DNA from: Quercus robur
Lineage: Eukaryota > Streptophyta > Magnoliopsida > Fagales > Fagaceae
Assembly (NCBI RefSeq): GCF_932294415.1
Contig: NC_065538.1
Span: 47,158,843 to 47,222,842, forward strand
Length of the DNA: 64,000 bases
Direction: 5' to 3'
Below the pieces are notes generated by a model that saw nothing but the letters and a program-made list of their open reading frames with translations, was not told the DNA's origin and ran no database searches. Positions 57,887 to 64,000 of the stretch are shown here, piece by piece. Position 1 is the stretch's first letter, and each line of letters begins with the position of its first letter. The position numbers and the translations under genes are program-made.

Positions 57887-58372
57887 TGTCATAGGGTCAA
57901 TTTTTTCACTCAAATTTTCTGCCTGTGATGGCCCTAAGTCCCTAACTTAATCTCAGCCAACACCACACACATACTACAACAACACTTAGAATAGATTATA
58001 TAGGGACGTTTAAACACACAACACACACAATATTTACAGGGAGCCCACCCCCAACCTTTATTACTTAATCTCAAGTACAAAGGAAACATTTTTACTTGCC
58101 TAGAAAATTACACAAAATTTTCCCAAGGCCAAATACACTTTGCTATTGACACCCCCAATAGCCTTATGGTTAAATATACAGAATTAACTACTATGGCAGT
58201 TACCGCCTAGTAACTGTCTGGGTCTTGGACAATCTGCCACTTGTGTTCTGACTTAGGACATCTTCAACTGATGTTGTCTTATCTTACTCCACGTTTCCAG
58301 CCCCTACACAGCAAGTCTGATCATCAGGAAAGTCAGGAACTACCTGGTAATTGCTTATTAACTCCCATGACA
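57887..58372 (-). repeat. 3' LTR of the chromovirus
   Basis: The plus-strand text begins TGTCATAGGG and I place its other end at CCCATGACA (58364-58372), which gives TGTCAT...ATGACA ends and 486 bp. The match to 63584-64000 covers the first ~416 bp. The end is inferred because the 5' copy is cut off. Confidence 0.7.
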
Positions 58373-58877
58373 CATGCAGCACATGCATAGCCCATGTCTC
58401 AACAGACCATGGGGCCTTTGCCCATCTTCCAGCAACCCACACAACTTGTTCCCACATGTTTTAGAAAGGCTTGACCCATGCTCAAGGTCTCCCATCAGCA
58501 CTATAGCCCACATAGCATGCCCATATGCAGCACACAAAGAACTGCCATCAGCCCACTAGCACTTGTCCATGCATTCAACTAGTCCACACTAGCCCAATGC
58601 CTTGCACACAGCATTCAATCGTCATAGTAGCCCAACCTTGCCTTGAACTCCAGCCACCAAGCCCACACACAAGGAACCAACAACTAAGCCACCAATGCCA
58701 TGCACCACCACGTAGGTTCAACACCACCTGTTGCTACCTATCATCACAACCACCTCTGCCCACCATGGCCCTCCTTTGCCATGGCCTTGGGGCATCATGT
58801 AGAGTAAGGTGCCTCTACATGCTACCCCTCATCATTGCTCATCGATCCAACTCGAGTAGGGAGACTGGGCTGGTCCC

Positions 58878-59228
58878 CTACAAAGAGCTCTTAGGAGCAT
58901 CACTAGTCAGGCATGAGGAGCCATGAGTGTGTTGAGAAAACATGTAGCCAAGTGATTGGCCCAATGCTGCCCAAGCACCCTCATTCCTCATGCTATCATC
59001 AGCAACACGTAATGCTCCTAACAAACCACCCCCACCAGAAGAAGCCAACGTCCTCGTCGGTAGGGTGTCTTCAAATGCCTTCACTTCCTTTTCAAACTGC
59101 CATAAAGTTGATGCCTTCTCCCAACTTGCTTTTGTTTCAGCTGCTCCTTTCCACTTAACTAAGTAATAAGTTATCATGTTTCCACCCTTTCGATAACCTG
59201 TTACCTTCTTGTTAAGAATTCTGTCCAC
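58878..59228 (-). pseudogene. integrase C-terminal chromodomain
   Basis: Reads DRILNKK, then TYYLVKWKG and ASWEKASTLWQFEKEV, the aromatic and Trp/Glu pattern of a chromodomain. In chromoviruses it tethers the integrase to modified histones and guides insertion. It is separated from the integrase by a stop at 59229-59231. The Leu/Gly-rich tail has no known role. Confidence 0.85.
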
Positions 59229-59231
59229 TTC

Positions 59232-60513
59232 TCAATCAAATTGTACCATAACAGTAGGTGGGGCACGCCTTGCCTCATTTCTTGTAGGATCTTGCTCATC
59301 CCCATGATAAGGCTTTAGACAGCTCACATGAACTGTGGGGTGAATTTGCAACCTTTCAGGCAGTTTCAACTTGTAAGCAATAGCACCAACTCTCTTCACA
59401 ACTTCAAAATGACCATCATACTTTGGAATTAACCCTCTGTGCACACTCTCACTTCTAAACTTTCTCCAAATCTGTGGAGTTAGCTTCAACAACACTTTGT
59501 CCCCAACTTGGAACTCAAGAGGCCTCCTCCCTTTATCAGCATACTTTTTCATTCTTCGCTGTGCTTTCAACAAATTGTCTTGTGCTTCTTGCTGTAAGTT
59601 CTTGTTTAGCAATAGCAAATCTGTATGCTACAAGACACCTGCCCCCTGAATGTTGCTTTGCAATCTCATGAGGTGTTAGGGGCTGCTACCCCATTGCCAC
59701 CTCGAATGGACTCATTCCCGTTGAAGAAGACTTGTGCATATTGTAAACAAACTGTGCTAAATCCAACAAGTCCAACCAGTTTTTCTGACTTGTAGTCACA
59801 TAGTGCCTCAAGTAATATTCCAACACAGCATTGATCCTCTCGGTCTGACCATCTATTTGTGGGTGATTAGCAGTAGAAAACTTCAACTTTGAACCCAGCA
59901 ACCCAAACAAAACTGTCCAAAACCGATCAGTGAAACGAGAGTCTCTATCACTCACAATATCTTTAGGCAAACCAAAGTACTTCACCACATTTTTGTAAAA
60001 TAGATCAGCAACTACCTCAACTGTGCAAGTACTTGGTGCAGCCATAAACATGGCATACTTCGAAAATCGATCAACCACTACAAAAATTGAACCCATTGCC
60101 TTCACTTTAGGCATACCAGTAATGAAATCCATTGAAACAGAAATCCATGGACTTTTCGGTATAGGAAGAGGTTGTAGCAAACTAGCTTCCCTTTGAGTTA
60201 AACCCTTATCTTGTTGACAAACTAGACAAGTCCTTACATACAACTCATTGTCTAACTCCATCTTAGGCCAATAATAAGAACGGGACAGTAAAGCATACAT
60301 TCTTTCCTTACCCGGATGTCCTGCCCATTGTGGATCATGAGTCTCTTTCAACAACTCTCTATGGATCTTCCTACTAGGAACAAACAGCTTACCACCCTTT
60401 GCATATAGCAACCCATCTTCAAGCCAGTAACGACACACTATGCTTGCAGTCACATCTTGCACCAACTTTTGGTAAGTGGCATCAAGCTTAGAACTTTCCT
60501 TGATCCTTTCCAC
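59232..60513 (-). pseudogene. chromovirus integrase
   Basis: 60513-59686 contains the HHCC finger (HDPQWAGHPGKERM, CLVCQQDKG) and the catalytic core with all three acidic residues present: Asp in SMDFITGMPK, Asp in VSDRDSRF and Glu in DGQTERINAVLEYYLR. After a stop at 59686-59688 and a frame change, 59618-59232 holds the C-terminal module (KYADKGRRPLEFQVGDKVLL, GHFEVVKRVGAIAYKLKLP, HPTVHVSCLKPY). The catalytic triad is intact, unlike in the Tat element, but the protein is split. Confidence 0.88.
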
Positions 60514-60519
60514 AAAATC

Positions 60520-62015
60520 TTACTCAACTCTGGTCAAGGCAACAACGTACTCTTGCACTTGTTTGCGGCTAAGTACATTTGCTACTTGATTATGCTTGCC
60601 AAGCTTGTATTCCCACACAAAATCATACTCTTGCAGCAACTCCTGCCACCTAGCTTGCTTAGGAGACAGCTTCTTCTGTGTGTTGAAGAAGGTATTGGCT
60701 ACATTATCGGTCCTCACCACGAATTTAGGGCCTAGCAGATACACCCTCCAGGTTAGCAAACAATGAACCACCGCAATCATTTCCTTCTTATGTGCTAAAC
60801 ATTTCTGCTTTGCCTTATTTAGTTTCCTACTTTCATAGGCAACTAGGTTGTTTCTCTTGCACCAGCACACCACCAATTGCTTTGTCAGAACCATCAGTAT
60901 GGACTTCAAATGGCAACTCAAAATCTGGCAGACACAACACTAACCCACTTGACATAGCAGTTTTAAGCTTCTTAAAAGCTTCTTGACATGCATTTGTCCA
61001 CACCCATTTCTTGTCCTTTTTTAGCAAATCTGTAAGAGAAGCAACCTTCTTGGAATACCCTTGAATAAACTTCCTATAATAGTTAGCCAACCCAAGGAAA
61101 GACTGCAACTCAGTAACCTTACTTGGTGGAGGCCAATCAAGGATAGCCTGCACCTTCCTCTCATCCATCATCACAAGACCTTTGCTGACCTTATGCCCTA
61201 GAAACAAAATCTCTTACTAGGCAAATTCACTTCTCTTTCTTGATATACAATTGATGTTCCCTTAATTGGGACAACGCCTTCCTAAGGTGTTCCAAGTGAT
61301 CCTCCAAAGACTCACTATATATCACTATGTCATATAAGTAAACCACAACAAAACGGTCCACAAACTCATAGAATACTGCATTCATCAAATTGCAGAATGT
61401 AACAAGGGCATTTGTTAAACCAAAAGACATAACTAAAAATTTATAAGAACCATACCGAATTACACAAGTTGTCTTTGGTTCATCCCCTTCAGCAATCCTC
61501 ACTTGCCAATATCCTGATCTCAAGTCCAACTTGGTAAAGTGAGTGGCTTTGTACAGTTTGCCAAACAGGTCTTGAATCAAAGGAACCGGGTACTTGTTCT
61601 TCATCGTTACTTTGTTCAAGGCTCTATAGTCCACACACATACGCAATGATCCATCCTGCTTCTTTTGGAATAGAACAGGGGCACCGTAAGGGGCTTTGGA
61701 AGGCTGAATGTAACCTGCATCAAGCAATTCAGTCAATTGTTTTCTCATTTCAGCCAACTCCATAACGGACATTTTGTATAGAGCCTTCGAAAGAGGCTTT
61801 AAACCAGGAACCAACTCAATCTTGTGATTAATAACACACCTTGGTAGAAGGGTCTTAGGCAATTCTGGAGGCATCACATCAACAAATTCCTCCAACAGTC
61901 CAGCAACAACATCTGGGACTTCAACAAACTTGTCTTGCTTGACCTCAATCATTGCAGCCAAGTAAGTCGTCTCCCCCTTATTCCGCCTATGCTCAACTTG
62001 CATGGTTGACACCAT
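60520..62015 (-). pseudogene. chromovirus reverse transcriptase and RNase H
   Basis: 62015-61227 holds RT with PYGAPVLFQKKQDGSLRMCVD, KLDLRSGYWQVRI and SFGLTNA. The catalytic box reads YLYD-IVIYS instead of YLDD, so the first Asp of the pair is Tyr. After stops near 61215-61226, 61207-60833 holds the thumb and RNase H start ([21 protein letters not shown]). A frameshift near 60880 moves the rest to 60921-60520 (YESRKLN, EMIAVVHCLLTWRVYLLG, VRTDN, NQVANVLSRK). The enzyme is inactive. Confidence 0.88.
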
Positions 62016-62078
62016 TGGCTCTTTTCCCTTGCTAGTCTTGCTATTTCCTGCCCTATGCCTCGCAAGAACATAGCATGG

Positions 62079-62510
62079 CTACTTCTCATCGAAACTTAGC
62101 ATCACACCAATGAATGGCAGTAAGGCAGCCTTGGCAGCCATAAAGAACTCATCACCCAAAATTACATCAAAGTCATTCAACTTCATAATTAGGAAATTCA
62201 CCTTCCTTGTCCACTCACCAACCTTGAATCTCACACCAAAAGCAATTCCTGAAATAGGTTTTGCTTCAGAGTTTACTGCCTTGATCTTACTTGGACACAT
62301 GCTCACTTTTAGACCAAGCTGTTGGACCATGCTTTCATCAACAAAATTGTGGGTAGCACCAGTATTAAGCATTGCTTCAGCCCCATTCCCATTCATCTCT
62401 ACTTGCACATGAGACAGCCCCTTAGAATTACCTCTTATACTAAGGGTATTCAACAATTGTAAATGGTTCACCCTACTGGGAACTTCTTCATCAGATTGCC
62501 CCCCTCTCAT
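62079..62510 (-). pseudogene. chromovirus aspartic protease with Asp to Asn active site
   Basis: The 143-residue frame has the retropepsin pattern: MLNTGATHNFVDESM where the family has DTGATHNF, then VNFLIMKLNDFDVILGDEF, the hydrophobic-Leu-Gly-Asp motif. The catalytic Asp is Asn, so it cannot cut. It ends at a stop at 62079-62081, and RT resumes in another frame after 62015. Confidence 0.85.
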
Positions 62511-62519
62511 CTTCAGTAA

Positions 62520-63560
62520 TCATTGCATTAAGTTTCTCATGCTTAGGGCAATCTCTTGCTCAATGAGGACCATTTCATATGAAACAACTTGCATTCAACT
62601 TGGGCTATTCTTTGCTTTGTTGAGAGGTATAACTCTCTCCTTCGCTCTTGTTACTCCTATTTTTCTTCTGCTTATCCTTCTTCTTCTTGCCATCTTTCTT
62701 CTGCTTGTCTTTGACTTTGTCCTTGGACTTACGTTTTTCATCATCCCTACTAGGCTTATTGAATTTGTAGTCCACTAAGGCATCTGCAGCAAAAATAGTA
62801 GCAAGCAGATGACACACTACCTGCTTCTTTAACTCCAACTGTGCCCAAGGTTGCAAGCTAGACATGAAATTGAACAACTTATCTTCCTTTGACATGTTCT
62901 TGATATCCAACATCAAAGAACTAAATGTCTTGACATATTCTCTCACTATACCATTTTGCTTCAATTTCTTCAAGAAGTCTCTTGCAACCCATGCAGTGTT
63001 GGTAGACAAGAACTGGTCCTTCAACTCTTTCTTTAAGGCTTCCCACGAGTCAATCTTCCCTCTACCAGCATTTGCATCATCTTCCACACAGGTTCTCCAC
63101 CATAACTTGGTATCCCTTGAAAGATACATACTAGTAATGGTTACCATCTCTTGTTCAAGCACCCTAGCAGCCTTGAAATATGGCTTCATGTCTCAAAGGA
63201 AATTCTCCAAATCCTTGGCACTCCTAGCACCATTAAATGGCTTTGGTTCAGGCACCTTCACTTTGGTGGCCACTTCCCCCTCCCTAGGAAAGCCACACAT
63301 TGCCCTTTTTAACAAGGCAATTTCTGTCTCAAGTTGGCTTTGGGTCTCTCTTGCTGCACTGCCCTGGGCATCCAATGCAGCAGCCAACTCTTTAACACGA
63401 ATCAACATAAAATCCCTCTGATCAAAAATCTCATTCCGTATCACAGCAGTTTCTGCAAACAGTGCATCCAATCTGTCACACACAGAAAGTTTTCTCCCTC
63501 TGTAGGAACTCCAAGTATCTTCTCCAAGATAGTCACCCTTGTCTTGGTGTCCAAAGACAT
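62520..63560 (-). pseudogene. chromovirus gag with destroyed zinc knuckle
   Basis: ATG at 63560 opens MSLDTKTRVTILEKIL; a frameshift near 63475 moves the reading to RLDALFAETAVIRNEI. A stop at about 63193 precedes 63189-62605, the gag core (YLSRDTKLWW, LKKELKDQFL, VREYVKTFSSLMLDI) and a Lys-rich tail. The CCHC knuckle follows at about 62585-62545: its second Cys is a TGA (62575-62577) and another TGA lies at 62560-62562, both easily read as TGC to TGA and CGA to TGA. So it is broken in four or more places. Confidence 0.82.
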
Positions 63561-63569
63561 TGCAGTCAG

Positions 63570-63582
63570 GCTTTGATACCAA
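63570..63582 (-). other. tRNA-iMet primer-binding site of the chromovirus
   Basis: The complement reads TTGGTATCAAAGC, one difference from TGGTATCAGAGC, and directly follows the 5' LTR end (ATGACA) at 63584. Confidence 0.8.
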
Positions 63583-63583
63583 T

Positions 63584-64000
63584 TGTCATAAGGTCAATTT
63601 TTTCACTCAAATTTTCTGCCTGTGATGGCCCTAAGTCCCTGACTTAATCTCAGCCAACACCACACAAACTGCAACAACACTTAGAACAGATTATATAGAG
63701 ACATTTAAACACACAACACACGCAATATTTACAGGGAACCCACCCCCAACCTTTATTACTTAATCTCAAGTACAAAGAAAACCCTTTTACAAGGCCAAAT
63801 ACACTCTGTTGTTGACACCCCCAATAGCCTTACGATTAAATATACAGAATTAACTGCTATGACAGTTACTATCCAATAATTGTCTGGGTCTTAGACAATC
63901 TATCACTTGTGTTCTGACTTAGGATACCTTCAACTGATGCTGTCTTGTCTTACTCTCCACGTTTCCTGCCCCTACACCGTAGGTCTGATCATCAAGAAAG
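63584..64000 (-). repeat. 5' LTR of the chromovirus, truncated by the window edge
   Basis: Matches 57887-58345 closely over its whole visible length with scattered substitutions and a short deletion near 63785. The outer ~70 bp and the target duplication lie outside the window. Confidence 0.88.

Larger units (their letters stand above)
57887..64000 (-). mobile_element. chromovirus (Ty3/Gypsy with chromodomain), runs off the window
   Basis: Minus strand. The 3' LTR starts (plus coordinates) at 57887 and the 5' LTR begins at 63584 and is cut by the window edge. Both start TGTCATA-GGTCAATTTTTTCACTC. The iMet primer site is at 63570-63582. Gene order is gag, protease, RT, RNase H, integrase, chromodomain. 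About 500 bp of C/A-rich non-coding sequence (58373-58877) lies between chromodomain and LTR. All frames are broken and two active sites are altered. Confidence 0.9.

Noticed and set aside
58373-58926. Plus-strand frames rich in His/Pro/Cys
   Set aside because: They lie antisense in the non-coding 3' part of the chromovirus and show only its C/A-rich composition.

Overview
The window is plant nuclear DNA: AT-rich, with intron-bearing reading frames and no operons or bacterial-type genes. It is almost entirely transposable elements plus pieces of an endogenous plant pararetrovirus. Gypsy lineages (a Tat-type element with a second RNase H, and a chromovirus), tRNA-iMet primer sites, long-TIR Mutator-like elements, Helitrons, CACTA, TRIM and SINE copies all indicate a eudicot, and several repeats look like those of woody Fagales such as oak or chestnut. 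That last point is recollection, not a test. Only one locus, 54.9-56.5 kb, looks like a host gene, and it is interrupted by a small transposon-like insertion.

Layout. 1-9.8 kb: AT-rich sequence, an hAT MITE (2626-2821) and a 3.8 kb hAT element (3374-7189) with a frameshifted and stopped transposase. 9.8-12.1 kb: a Mutator-like element with ~450 bp terminal inverted repeats, a perfect 9-bp target duplication and exon-like host sequence inside. 12.3-26.2 kb: four rearranged blocks of an endogenous caulimovirid (A +, D -, B +, C -), one of them carrying a 650 bp TRIM. 27.1-42.8 kb: Helitron ends. A complete 1.1 kb Helitron (41667-42775) lies next to a larger one (27791-41666) that contains an exon of an RBM42-like RNA-binding protein gene and is split by a 9.7 kb Tat-type Gypsy element (29724-39436). 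43.6-45.2 kb: a SINE and an 838 bp Mutator-like element. 45.4-54.4 kb: a 9.0 kb CACTA element with hairpin-forming subterminal repeats, antisense exon-like segments, two SINEs and an inverted minisatellite.

54.7-56.5 kb: a TATA box and a coding sequence with an N-terminal DUF6817-like (HD-like) region and a C-terminal TPR-like region, split by a ~270 bp insertion. 57.9-64 kb: a chromovirus on the minus strand, running off the right edge, with gag, protease, RT, RNase H, integrase and chromodomain all recognisable but broken.

The coding elements are decayed by stops, frameshifts and lost catalytic residues. Several catalytic aspartates have become asparagine and many stops look like CGA to TGA or CAA to TAA, as expected from deamination of methylated cytosine in silenced DNA. 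The most unusual features are the pararetrovirus blocks, in which two different gene sets precede the same leader; the Helitron with its captured exon and nested retrotransposon; and the CACTA element with hairpin arrays and captured exons about 350 bp upstream of the host gene's TATA box.
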